Shown here one piece after another: positions 39,180-51,046 of a DNA stretch of 64,000 nt. Every line of letters starts with the position of its first letter. Positions within the stretch are counted from its first letter, which is position 1. The translations under genes were made by a program, and so were the position numbers. Source of the stretch: Rotaria socialis (lineage: Eukaryota; Rotifera; Eurotatoria; Philodinida; Philodinidae). The DNA is taken from assembly GCA_905331475.1 (NCBI GenBank), contig CAJNYU010001913.1, forward strand, positions 186,492-250,491. The letters are read 5' to 3'. The notes below the pieces were generated by a model. The model was not told the DNA's origin. It was given only the letters and a program-made list of their open reading frames with translations, and searched no databases.

Positions 39180-41053
39180 TCTTGATTTACTGCGGAGATG
39201 AATGTTATTGTCTCAGTTTTTTTCATTGACTCTATCGGTTGTTGTTTATTTGTTTTTGAACATTATATTTGACATAAAATCGAGTTTTTATTTCTGTTAT
39301 GTGTATGAATAAACAGCCAATCTTTAATGCAAAGAGGGAAAGAGAGAGAGAGAGAGAGATGAACCATAAAATCGGCGTCTCGAAGAGACAAGCTGAATGA
39401 CGTCGTTTTTCTATTCGAAGTAAAAGAAAATAATGACAGAAAAGTAAACTTACGCTTATCTATTTAGTTAATTTTCATTAAAAATGCGAAAAATAGTAGA
39501 GAGAATATGTAAATCAATTCGCTTATTTCCATTGGACCAATGTTTCGACAAAAAACAACGAGTAGTCATCACAATCTTCCTTTTGGCTAAGAGGAAAAAC
39601 ACGATTCTCATCATACAAAAAAACATCGTATGCATACTATCAATAAATTGTTAGTCGACGATCGGGAAAAGAAGAAAAGACAACAGCTTGTTGCATTAAC
39701 TATTAATAGTTGAATTAAAATATAAATGGGCATAGATTCGAATAGATAAAAACCTGAGACAGATTAGAAGATAATCGAAGACAGAAATGTAGGTATGAAA
39801 TATCAAGTATTGATTATTGCCGTTGTGCTTATGCCATAAAAGAAATGCTAACATGAAGCTAATACTAGTATCTAAATGACGGTGCTACAATAAAATAAAA
39901 GCAATCTTTGTTAAGTAATGCATCATTTTTTGGATAAAAGAATAACATAGTTGTTTTTTTTGTGTGATGTAACTAAATCATAAAGGTAAGACATCAATAT
40001 ATCTATCCAAAGAGAATCTTTTTATTTAATGCAATGCCGATTAGCAATGTTAATATTTCTTTTCAATCAAAAGAGATGAGTATCGAGATATAAAAGTAAC
40101 AAGTCAAAAATAGTTTTGTATGGCTTGAAAGATTCCATTGGATTCTTTACGAAAATATGTAAATGAACATGACGGAATGTGTAATTCTATGTATTTTAGA
40201 AGCTAAAATAGACAACCTTCAGATTCAGCATGGAGAACTAAAAATAATTCAATTACTAAAAGTTTCTTAATTAATGAATGCAAATTATTCTTGTAAAATT
40301 GCTTAATTAATAGAATTCGAAAAGTTTAGTCATCACAAAACAAAAGATAATGGATTAATAGTTTTTATTTTATTTATGTTTAGTACATACATGTCTATTT
40401 TTAGAGAGAATTTCATGAGGTCATATAACAATAATTGAGAAGAAAAAAAATATCAATCTATTTTCTAGCTGATTGATAGTACCATAAGTGTATCAAATTT
40501 GTTTTTTTATTATTGAATATCAACAATCTGAACTGTTTTGCTTGAAAACCTTCTTTTTTTTTCTTTTGTTCAAAGTATCAATTGTGTATCGTGCAGTAAA
40601 AATGGATTGAATCACAATTGATGGTTATTATTCAATTAGTAGATTGATTTTGTAAACGTTTATGTTCTCCAGAGTATTCTATGTGAACTTATTTTTGTTT
40701 CTCTTCTTTTTCTAGAGATCGTTTATCTTGATTTATCATGGAACATTAAGTATTTATTTTCCTATGCGATTTGTAGACATAATGAATATAACTATTATTT
40801 AAATTAAGATAAGATTGTATAATAAATCCTTGAGATTGAATATATATATATATATATATGCTTATTAATTAATTTCCGCAAGGCTACAAGAAGTACTCAG
40901 GGTATTTGCCTAATTTGATCAGTACTTTTTTCAATAGCTACAAGTAATTAAATGAACATCTAGAATGATTTCTACGAAGAAAACCAACAATTTAACCTCT
41001 CAATAAATGTTCAAATGAAAAAAAAGATGGCGTTGAATATCATTGAATATACG
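38435..41053. other. Repeat-containing intergenic region
   Basis: About 2.6 kb without a gene. It holds a TTC triplet run near 39029-39053, a CT dinucleotide tract at 39148-39176, a GA tract at 39342-39359 and an AT tract near 40840-40858. The CT and GA tracts are ~170 bp apart and complementary, so they could pair as a stem. Confidence 0.55.
39148..39176. repeat. CT dinucleotide microsatellite
   Basis: About 14 uninterrupted CT units. A shorter complementary GA tract follows at 39342-39359. Confidence 0.9.
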
Positions 41054-41851
41054 TATATGGGCAAAATCAGGCAAAACGCGACATACACCCCTTCATTCGA
41101 TTTTTATTCTCCACACAGGCTTTCTTTTTGAATAATTTCTTTTATCACTGACTTACGTGAAACTCTTTACTCTTTCACATGACTATTAATTAATTAATTA
41201 AAAAGTAATTAGTGATTTTTGTGCAAACGGTATGAGAAAAAAGTCTGAAAATATCATGATAGACTCCAGAGTCGAAGCTGCGTCTATGATAAAAATTTTC
41301 AGCCAGATTGAATTCCAAAAAATTTCCTCCGCAAAAACTGGCTCCATAAATAAGCAATCAAGTGTAGAGCCACATCTGGTTATGTTATTATAATCCCTGG
41401 ACTCTGAGAAATGACTTGTACGATTATGAAGATATCTTTTCGGTAGTGTATTCGTACTTCATCACGTCGCCAACGAAAAATTCATACGTTTGACAGAAAA
41501 ATCTAAACATGCTGAAGAAAACATTGCATACGTATGTTGTAACCCGAGATGGCGTCTACCGGATATCGAATTTAGTTTTCTAAAATTATGTGGCAGTTTG
41601 GAGTTCTTTTTTTAAATTGAAGTCCGTAAAGTGAAAATTCGTGTCCTTTTTTGGTTCACGTCGCTAAAGACTGTTTTTTCCAGATAATTCCTATCAACAA
41701 AGCTCCTTAGTACTGATTTCTGCAGGATATCGAGAGTCACTTAAGATCCATATAATATATAAAAATCAAGTCTAGAAAAGCTGACTGTTTCGAGATATAG
41801 ATATTTGAATTTTACGAAATCATGTCGCTAACAAATGATTTTGCCCATATA
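41054..41851. mobile_element. TIR element beginning TATATGGGCAAAATCA
   Basis: The left end, TATATGGGCAAAATCA followed by GCGACAT about 10 bases on, is mirrored at the right end by TGATTTTGCCCATATA preceded by ATGTCGC. The inverted repeats span ~26 bp with a variable spacer. The ~800-bp interior has no useful open frame, so the element is non-autonomous. The A/T-only flanks make the target duplication ambiguous (TATAT or ATAT). Confidence 0.7.
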
Positions 41852-42039
41852 TAAATTTGCTTCAAATAAAAGTAGCTGCTTGTCAAGCATTGATAGCGTG
41901 TTAGGAATAAAAAATGATCACGTGTTACAGTTAAACGTTTAATTACTTAATATGTTGAACAAAAATAGCTCATGTTACAATCTCTGAGGTATTTAGAAGC
42001 CAAATTTCATGTAACTGCTCTTGCTAATAATAGAGAGCA

Positions 42040-42045
42040 AGAGAG

Positions 42046-42082
<37 letters not shown>
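42040..42082. repeat. GA dinucleotide microsatellite
   Basis: Imperfect GAGAGCAA units lead into about 16 uninterrupted GA units. Confidence 0.9.
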
Positions 42083-42085
<3 letters not shown>

Positions 42086-42477
42086 TTTTATTCTATTTAT
42101 ATTGAATAACATGTTTCTCTAGTAACAGAAAATCATGCTAATATGTTTATCGAAATCTGTGGACCGTGAAGTACTAATCTAGATGCTTCAACGTATTTTG
42201 AGATCTTGTTTAATAAAAACAAGATATTTTCACAAAACCAGATCATCGAGAAACAAATCCACTGAACTTTGTTCATGTTAACAGAAAGTTTTGACTACAA
42301 CTAATTATACTTTGATCTGGTCAAAAGTTCTGTAATTTAAAAGCAAATTAAAGAAAAAGAGAAAGAGAAAGTTCGAGTTATATTTTATTAAATGTTGATG
42401 ATAGTTGCCATGATAATATATATATCAAGTTGAATCCTTTCTAACAATTTGCTAAAAGCTTTTTTGAACTCTTTTGT

Positions 42478-43405
42478 GGAACTCACATATATTTTCGAAG
42501 AAAATAGTGAGAGTAAGTTGAATTGTTAGATTTTTGCAGCTGCTCTGTACCCCCTGTAACGCCTTGATGAGAATCAGAGACGCAACTAATAATAATCCCA
42601 GGTCCCACAGTATTGATTATGGCAGAATGACAACAATGAAAATTAAATAGTATTGAATATTGGAAGAAGATCCAATTGTTTATTCAATGAACAGAGATAG
42701 TTGAGAATAAGAAGAACTCCACAAGCAAATAGCTGACACGAGTTAGATTGATTGTAAAGAAAAATCAAGTTGAAAAGAAAAAGGTAATATGTAATTGATC
42801 AAAAAGATGATTCTTTTTGATAGAGAAGAAAAGTATTAGTCAGAGAAGAAAAAGAAGAATTAGTATATTTCAGCGAAGACAGGTATATCAAGAAGCTTCT
42901 AAGAAACTTGAAGAGAAAAGCTGTTAGCGCAATCCCTTTGGGATTAAAAGTGTGAAACACGATGAAACTTCTTTTCTGGAATTCGTCTATTACTGTCTCT
43001 GGAGCTTCTCTATTACAGTCTGTATTATGATGTATGGAGTCTCTAGAAACCATCACAGGCAGTGACAGAGAAGTTGTACAGACCATCACAGACCGGGACA
43101 GAGAAATTAATTAATTAATCAGCTAACTAATTAATTAATTTCTCTGTCCCTGTCTGTGGGGATGGGGGGTCCAAATTTTTACCCTGTATACTTCAACACT
43201 CCTTTCAAATCGTGTTTCACAAAAAGAGAGTAAATATTTATCTCATTTCTCTNAAATGTTTAAAATGTTTTATTATCTTATTTTTGAACAAAATATGATC
43301 TCACTATACTTAAAAAATAAAAATTCTATTTGATCAGTATCTAATTGACCGAAATATGTGAGTTCCACATTTTAGCCCCAACGGGGCTGCGCTGAAAAGT
43401 TTTTT
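42478..43405. mobile_element. Element inserted into the host inverted-repeat element
   Basis: Bounded by GTGGAACTCACATATATTTT at the left and its inverse AAATATGTGAGTTCCAC at 43352-43371, so the inserted block has its own inverted ends. It contains MITE family A copy 2. Just beyond the right inverted end lies CACATTTTAGCCCCAACGGG, which resembles the family A terminus, so the right boundary could be 43371 or ~43405. There is no open frame. Confidence 0.6.
42924..43232 (-). mobile_element. MITE family A, copy 2
   Basis: Inverse orientation of the copy at 18550. It starts TTAGCGCAATCCCTTTGGGA and contains CACAGACCGGGACAGAGAA facing its complement across a TTAATTAATTAATC core, giving a stem of about 30 bp. 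It ends with the reverse complement of GTGAAACACGATTTGAAAGG. Stem changes on both sides are compensatory relative to copy 1 (CCGTTACAG/CTGTAACGG versus CCGGGACAG/CTGTCCCTG), so the hairpin is preserved in both copies. Confidence 0.75.
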
Positions 43406-44421
43406 CGAAAAACTTTTAGGTACTTTGGATGCCACACGAACTAACCATATTTCATTTATTTAATTAGTTAAATTACGTTCAATAGGATTGGTTAGCCAAA
43501 AATTACATAGTATCAAGCCTGGCGAATATGATGGATATGACATTATATTGATGCTTTCTTCTGTCATCTAATTAATAACATTGAATAAGTATGGAGTCAA
43601 CGATGATCGTCAAACAATTTTGTACATTTTGACCCTGATATCTCGGCTTGTTTCCATATTTCATTAACAAAAAGCTTCGGAGAATTTTCAATATGATACT
43701 TGTGACCTACAGTCTTGCCTGTATCTACGCTGAGCACTATTTTATTTAAAGAATATACTAAACAAAGTTTTGGTTAAAATCTGTTTTCATGAACAATAGT
43801 CTTTGACGATTCATTTTCAATAACACAGCTAGCATCATATGACTTATCACTAACTTATCTAAAATAAATCCATATCTCATCACTAGTAGTGCTAGAACGC
43901 AACTGCCATGATCAAACAAAATTTCATAAAATTTTTAAAACAATGAAATATGATTAGCCCGTGTGGTAGTCAAGGTACCTAAAAGTTTTTTCGAAAAAGA
44001 GTTCAAAAAAAAAACTTTTAACAAACTGTTAGAAAGGATTCAACTTGATATATATAATCATGGCAACTATCATCAACATTTAATAAAATATAACTCGAAC
44101 TTTCTCTTTTTCTTTAATCTTTTTCTAAATTACAGAGCTTTTGGTCAGATCTAAGTAAAATAAACTTTTCAAACTGTCTCTATGTGATAGACTTTAAGCG
44201 AAACATGAAACAAAATAAATTTGAATGACACATCTTGCAATTACCGAATTGTCTTCAACTGCCATCTAGCGTGATTGATCGAAAACGAATGAACACCATC
44301 TATTATGCAGTCCTGATTATTTAACTTGAGTATTGAACTAACAAATAGTAAAGATATATCAAACTTAGTCTATGGTTTAATAATTGGCTTTTAAGAAGTT
44401 TTACTACGTAGATATATCATA

Positions 44422-47400
44422 ATGAATTTACTACGTCAACAAGCTGTTCGTCAGGTATTATTGGAAATAGAGAATTTTACAGGCATAAAAATATATAAAT
44501 CTTTGCAGATTAAAATATTACTCCGTTCAATACCTGAAATTCGTTGTATTAATGATGATCAAGCAAATTTTGATGAAAAACTCTATGCATTAACACGTGT
44601 CGAATCAATCCGTCATAAAACATCAACTATGTAAGACTTTCTGTGATGAAGAAAATACTTACAAGAACTATCAAATCTTCTCAATAGGCCTTTAGGTCGT
44701 TTTATAGTGTCATTACCACAATGCCAAGCTGCTTCATTAATTGATGGTGATCTTGAATTTAATAAGCATACAAATATTCGCTCGTTGGTAAATAGAAAAA
44801 TCAAAACTATTGCAATAAAAATCTTATTGTATTTTACCAGCCAATCGAACAAACGAATCAAGAAGGAGTCTTAGATAAAGACGGTGGTTTAAGAGTACCA
44901 GTCAATCCTTCTACATTCATTAATGTAAATTATCATTATGAATGAAGATTTTTTCAATTATGATTATTGTAGACTGCTTTGAATGATTTAATTCCAGTGT
45001 TTCGTTCTTCTTTGTTTTACGATCAAAAACGATATCGATGGTATTTTGATGATTGGAGAAAAATGCCAAAATGGACTGAAATAAATGATGAATCTTTAAT
45101 GGAACGAAAAACGAAAAAACTTGTTGTTGAATTCAGGTAAGACTAAACAAGAATTCATAGGATAACTTGAAATTTGAAATAAAAATCCAATTTAGTTCCC
45201 CTAATATTGCTAAACCTCTCCATGCAGGACATTTACGATCGACATTAGTGGGTCAATTTATTTCAACAATACATGAGCGTTTCGGTCATTCGGTCTATCG
45301 TTTAAATTATCTCGGTGATTGGGGAACACAATATGGTATGAAAATACATCATGTTAAAAATAAATTTTTTCTATTGCTCAATTTAGGTCTTCTTGCTGTT
45401 GGGTTTTCAAAATTTGGATCGTATGACGAACTTAATAAACATCCACTTAAACATCTTCTTGATGTAAATATGACTGCAATAGATTCTCTTTACTACAGAC
45501 TGTTCTTTTTCCAGGTCTATGTTCGCGCAAATAAAGATGAATCGTTACATGAGGATGCCATGAAATATTTTGCTAAAATGGAAACAGGTAAATGATACTG
45601 CTCTAGATTTGTAACTTGAAAAATTGAAGATAAGAATGCTCAATGTTTAAATTTGCATGCATATTTTTATTTGTGATATAACCCGAATAGTTTTATCTCT
45701 CACTACTGTTGATTATAGGTGACAAAGAAGCAATAGATTTATGGAAAAAATTTCGTGAATTATCAATAGATAATTTAAAACAAGTTTACCAAGTAAATTA
45801 ATTGTCATTATTCAGACACTTTCTATTTATTTATGCTCTATTTTTTGTTCAGCTATTTGGTATTCATTTTGATGAATATCAATCAGAATCACAATTTAGT
45901 AAACAAGCCAAAGAAATCATTGATAAACTTGATCAACTTGGCTATTGTAAAAAACGTGACGATGGCGTTTTAGAAGCGACTATTCCTTCTAAATATAATT
46001 CATTGCCACGAGATGCTTGTGTTGTTGTTCAAAAATCGGATGGAACTACGCTATATATAACGAGGTTAGTTGAGAGAATTCTTGTTTTATTTTTGTATGG
46101 TATAATTTTTTTAGAGATATTGCTGCATTAAAAACACGTTTAGAAACAATTCCCATTGAGAAAATATTGTACGTGGTAAGTTTTTGAGCAGAAGAAAATA
46201 AAAAACTAAATGTACTTTGCGTTTACTTTTATTTTGCAAAGGTAGATTCTAGTCAAACAGAACATTTTCGAAATTTATTAACAATATCAAAAGCAATGCA
46301 GATTGATCAAGTGAAAAATTGGTTTGAAATTTCATTAATATACTTAAAATGAATATGAATGGTTTGTGTATTTTTTTTAGGGATTTAGATGATTTTTATG
46401 TTCCATTCGGTCGTATGATTAATTTTCAAACACGAAAAGGAAAATTCGATTTATTATCTGATGTATTAGATGATGCAAACGAACGAGCACAAGAAGGACT
46501 TGATCGATTTTTGAGTAAGTTAAAATTACTTTACGACACTGATGAAATAATAGAATTCTTATTGTGTTCAACATAGTGTAGTTTTTCTTAAACTTTCGAA
46601 GTATAGAATAATTTTGAAAAATTTAATTTTAGTTCGTAGAGATGGAATCGATCATGCTAAAGTATCTGCGGTAATTGGAAAAGCTTATTTAATTTTAAAC
46701 GATTTCTCACGTGCGCGACGTGCTGATTATATGTTTTCTTGGCATGAAATATCATCGAAAGATGGTGTTGCTTTTCTACTTCTCTATTGTCATGCTCGAC
46801 TGTGCAGGTAAAATATTTGTTTTGAAAAATTTTAAATACAAAAGGACGTTTGTTTTTCTAGTCTAGAAAAACAAGTTAAAATGCCTATCGATTGGTCAGC
46901 CAATGTTAATCTATTAACAGATCGGCAAGAACATATTCTTATACAGCAATTGAGCACGTAAGTAAATATACATATTCGAGACTAATTTTTATGAAAAAGA
47001 AAATGTTCATGAATAAGATTATCGATAGAATTTATGACTATTGACAGATTTAGTAGTTCAATATTTTCCTTGTAAGTTATACGTTCTACCTAAGTACTAG
47101 AATAGACGAATGTCGCAGTTGAATAAAGGTGTCACTGGGCGTGTGATAGAAGACAAATAGAGATTAATGATTTACCTAAAAATCATACATTATATATAAT
47201 AAGTTTCATTGATTACTGGTAAATATTGTAGAGTTCAAGTACTGAATTAGTAAAAACAGTTTGCATTGATACTTGTAATGATTTGACATTTTCTACGAAA
47301 CCATAGGCAATAACGATTATGTCGAAGATTAATATATTGATTTGATAGCTACTTAAGATTACATATTTATTATGTATTTTGACAAAACCATGTTGTATAG

Positions 47401-49464
47401 ACTTGATTTTTGATCTCCATCAGAAGATCTAATCAGCTAAACAATTGTTTTTGATGATTACTTCGGTTCGTTAACAAATAGCGTCAACGTTCTTGCGCTC
47501 TATTGGATAAGAACTTTACAACATCTGGAAAAATTTGCTCCTGAATAAATGTTTTTCTTACAAATAGATTACTTACATGAGCGATCGTATTCTATTTTGC
47601 TTGTGATTGATATCTCAATTATTAAATTAATACAAGTATAGAGGTTTCTACTAAAATAAAGACTCTGCTAATCTCTTCCAGTTATTATTTAATGAAGCAG
47701 AAAAACAACAACTGTTCTTATTTTGTTTTCTAGTTTTCAAGATGTACTCTTCGATGCTTATCGTTCGCATGAACCAACTAAAATTGTCCATTATCTTGTT
47801 CGACTTGTGTAAGTTCTTTTTCTCTTAGTATATTCATCAATCACACATAATAATATAATCACTTGATGTATAATTACACATACTGCATCTTTAACAGATT
47901 AACAAAGCTTAAATGCACGAAAATCCTTTTTTAATTATTAATGAAAAAAAAAGAAAATATAAAATGAGAGTAAAACGAAGCAGAACAAACGACAACATTG
48001 TATTTGCTTTTCTTTCTACAAAAAAGACTTCTACATATTGATTTATGACAAAATATTTGAAAAAAATAGAAAGAATAATAATGCTAGTCCGTTCCGCCTA
48101 TTCTCGTTTTCGAGAAAATATATAATGTGATGTATGCGTTGACATATTATCACCAATAGCTGGATTTCCACCGCCACCAGTTGATCCTAATATTTGATAG
48201 CCTAAACGCATCATTCTACTGATAACATCCATATAAACAGGTGGATGTTCGTCTTTTTCAGCTGAATAATTTCCAAACCAAACAAACGATGAATCGGCTG
48301 CATTTGGAAGTATTTCATAGACAAGTTCTTTTTCAGCAAATATCCGATAGTGTTTAGGATAAGAAACAAGAACAATCAATGAAACAACATCGATTCGACC
48401 AGAAATCGATTCATTCGATGAAGCATTAACAATAGTACCGTTAGAGTCAGATGATGCCATTGATAATGTAATACAGAAATAAAATATGATATGAACAAGG
48501 AGTGTGTAGAGGGGTATGGGCGGTCCAATAAGATAAAGAAGAAAAAAACGACTAAGTTCTTAAGATAATAATTAAGGACATAGCTGCTTTTAGAGAAGAA
48601 AAAAGAAGAAAAAACAGAGAGGACAGTTAGGCTGGTTCTCTGTGTATCGTGCAGCAAGGTCTTTCTGTTCTTGGTTCGTCTTTCTTTTCGCTTAAGACCG
48701 GCTGATTGACATGATGAATGACATTTTCTTTATCTGGCAGTGGCTTTGCTATGCTGTTGTCCGTCTGTTTCTTGCATACCACATCAGTTTGTTGCTGTTA
48801 ATGGGTGTTGTTGTTATTATTATTATTATTATTAGTGTTGTTGCGATCTCATTTTCTTTGTGTAACACACGTTGTTGCCCTTACTCGATGAAAATACTTC
48901 TTCCTCTATCTTCCACATTTGCTATTCGTAAGACATTGATAAGTGTGCAAGAAAAAAAATAGAAAAATATTATTAATTATGATAATCTTGACGACACTTT
49001 ATTATTGAAGTTAAATATCGTTTGTCATCTTGAGCGTTTTCTCTTCTTTGGTATATACTTAAGTCATTAGATGCATATACTAGTTGACATTCTCTTAAAA
49101 ATCAATTGGGAGAAGTTTTAGATTGATTGCTATGCAGAATATCATTAGAAGACAAAAACCAAAATTGTCATCTCTTAGATATATTTAGATGTATATGTAC
49201 GCATATACAGATCAAGTAGAAATAATGAGAAATGGTTTTTCTAAAAAGTTTTTTCTATTATAGAAAATCTATAAATCGTGCACTTGCTAAACTTTACGTC
49301 AAAGATGAAGAAATAGAATTGGCTAAAGTAATTATAATTAGCATTCTTTTATTAATTGTTTATTAACATGCTTATAGGCTCGTCTATTGCTTTATCATAT
49401 GTGTCGTCTATCACTTAAAGAAGGTCTTGAATTACTTGGTATTGAAGCACTCACTCGTATATGA
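44422..49464 (+). CDS. RARS2: Mitochondrial arginyl-tRNA synthetase, 17 exons
   Basis: Class I synthetase that charges mitochondrial tRNA-Arg. Exons: 44422-44630, 44688-44787, 44841-44924, 44973-45136, 45196-45335, 45387-45463, 45515-45587, 45719-45792, 45853-46064, 46115-46175, 46242-46321, 46381-46514, 46633-46807, 46862-46957, 47734-47808, 49264-49327, 49378-49464. The phases close to 634 codons (human RARS2 is 578). The basic N terminus MNLLRQQAVRQVLLEI fits a mitochondrial targeting sequence. The HIGH motif is HAGH at ~195-198 in SSPNIAKPLHAGHLRST, followed by NYLGDWGTQYG. SDGTTLYITRDIAA is conserved. KMSK is replaced by the MINFQTRKGKF stretch, as in RARS2 of other animals. The C-terminal anticodon-binding domain ends LELLGIEALTRI, like the human MKLLGITPVCRM end. 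An AATAAA hexamer lies at 49485-49490. Introns 14 (776 nt) and 15 (1455 nt) are long; intron 15 holds an antisense gene. Confidence 0.95.
48098..48460 (-). CDS. Nested antisense protein, possibly GFRP-like (120 aa)
   Basis: Uninterrupted 120-codon frame inside the penultimate RARS2 intron, opposite strand. After a Ser/Asn-rich start (about 20 residues) it has a compact alpha/beta-looking segment, SLIVLVSYPKHYRIF...LVYEILPNAADSSFVWF. The stretch PPVYMDVISRMMRLGYQILG followed by STGGGG and ending SHYIFSRKRE is like the C-terminal half of the GTP cyclohydrolase I feedback regulatory protein (pattern PP...LD.L.R.G(F/Y).(V/I)L..TG.G...KE). GFRP is ~84 residues and binds GTP cyclohydrolase I; the longer N terminus and a GNPAIGDNMSTHT insert differ. 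The family call is tentative; coding status rests on length, composition and this likeness. Confidence 0.5.
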   Translation of the reverse strand: MASSDSNGTIVNASSNESISGRIDVVSLIVLVSYPKHYRIFAEKELVYEILPNAADSSFVWFGNYSAEKDEHPPVYMDVISRMMRLGYQILGSTGGGGNPAIGDNMSTHTSHYIFSRKRE

Positions 49465-50112
49465 TTTGTTATTTGTTTTCTTTCAATAAATGAAAAAAAA
49501 TTTTTTTTTTGTCTTGTTAAATTAATATTAATCGGAAAAAACATATTACAATTTGTTTTATTCAAAATATTGATAAATTCGAGATAAATATAAAAATCAA
49601 AAATTTCCTCATGTATATTTGATACTACTAAGATAAGAATATCAAATATTAAGAAAATAATCATGGAAAGAAATGTAATACGATAGGATCATTCCAAAAA
49701 GCAAAAATGTACAGTTGATAAATATAAATTTTACGGCTATGTTCTCTAATAGTAACAGATCCATTTGATCGTGCCATTCTAAATATCGTCATAGTAATAA
49801 ACATTGTAAAATTTGTTCTTTACTTCTGCTATAAAACGTTTATAATAATAATAATAATATTTTAATTGTTTGCATATTTTTTAAAAGTTAAATGAAAAGA
49901 AGAAAGAACACATGATGACTCAATCGGCTTTTAAATTATCTTTTGAGGTTTCAAAAATGAATTTAACTAATTCTATATTTGACAGCTCAAAGCAAGTTTT
50001 GTAAATTGTGTTGATGCATCAACCACCAAGGTTAAATTGACTAGTTTTACATAAGAGTTTATTAATCAAACTTCAGCATATCTATACAAGAGAGAAAATA
50101 TTTTTTTCAAGT

Positions 50113-51046
50113 TTAAATCCCTCCAACATCGGTATGACAAAGAAATACAACGACTAAAATATCACAATCCACTCCTTGCATGTTAATTGTTACTGAATTA
50201 TCCGTACGTGTATCCCATAGACATCTTGATGCAACATGTAATCCAGCAGGAATTTTTTGAAAAACAGTGAGATGAACAACGATTTTATATCGTTGAGCAC
50301 TACCACCTTTGATAGATGATAAATAATGTTTAACTTTTGAACGTATGAGATTTCCCAATATTAATAATTCTGCTTTATGTGTGTCATCAGAATCAAATTC
50401 CATACGTTTCGTTTGTTCACTTATATGTACATCTTTTTCGATGCCTGTTTTTAATGCAAACCAATTTACTGGAGGAGCAGGTCCTAATTTATAATTGTCA
50501 GATTCTCGTATATTTTTACCGGTTATACGCGGTAAGCCAGTATTAATTTTTGGTTGAATATGATCATAGAGCGTTTTCCGTTTCAAATAAGAACTACCAG
50601 TTGCATTCATCGATGAAACTTCTCGAGCTAGTCTTGCCATATTGTTACGTAGTATAAACCGTTTAGCTGCTTCCTGCACTGCTGAATTGTATTTGGTTGA
50701 TGTTTCCAGTAGTTGGGTAGTGGACGACGAAATCTGGCTATTCTCCAAAAATGATTCTGTTGAACTACTATTTGCTATGCTTGGGAGATAATGAGAGCCA
50801 TCTCGCTTAGATGGACGTGGAACTCGTTGTTTTGTTGTTGCACAAAGTTCACCAATGGGTTTAACCTCGGGAAGTTGAGCATCATATAACTGATGTTTAA
50901 CCATTTTTGTTTCATCATGCATTTTCCTAATCGTAAAGAATCAGAAATATCAAATAATAATTAATATTCAAAAGATCTGTTTAATGTTTCTCAATAAATA
51001 TTACATACCACGATTTAATAGGATATCGTTTTTGTACGTCGACCAT
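50113..51046 (-). CDS. Tctex1-domain (DYNLT5/TCTEX1D1-like) dynein light chain family protein
   Basis: Exons are 51046-51009 and 50926-50113, joined in phase to 283 codons starting MVDVQKRYPIKSWKMHD. The N-terminal ~150 residues are Ser/Thr- and Lys-rich with no recognised domain. From ~150 on it aligns with the Tctex1 domain of the TCTEX1D1 subfamily: NYKLGPAPPVNWF (TYQLGPP in vertebrates), then RYKIVVHLTVFQ, VASRCLWDTRTDN and a hydrophobic last strand, CDILVVVFLCHTD. Family members are light chains or adaptors of cytoplasmic and axonemal dynein. The N-terminal extension is longer than in the vertebrate protein (~180 aa total). The gene is convergent with RARS2, with ~650 nt between stop codons. 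Confidence 0.85.

Larger units (their letters stand above)
42308..44157. mobile_element. Inverted-repeat element carrying an inserted second element
   Basis: The left arm (42308-42476) is the near-identical reverse complement of 44005-44157. Past 42476 the left arm is interrupted. Its continuation (AAAAACTTTTAGGTACTTTG...CCACACG) appears at ~43400-43480 and matches the reverse complement of 43930-44003. So a long inverted-repeat element of about 0.9 kb has a ~0.9-kb block inserted in its left arm. No transposase frame is visible. The RARS2 gene begins ~265 nt beyond the right end, so this DNA may lie in or next to its promoter. Confidence 0.75.

Noticed and set aside
39148..39359. CT and GA tracts as a regulatory GAGA-type array or CRISPR-like repeat
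   Set aside because: They are simple dinucleotide repeats without regularly spaced unique spacers; ordinary microsatellites explain them.
42799..43089. 96-codon minus-strand open frame
   Set aside because: It overlaps MITE family A and the nested element; the frame arises from repeat sequence and has no protein-like pattern.
48711..48962. 83-codon plus-strand hydrophobic frame in the RARS2 intron
   Set aside because: Its Ile/Val run comes from an ATT triplet repeat at 48812-48834; no splice sites or homology support it.
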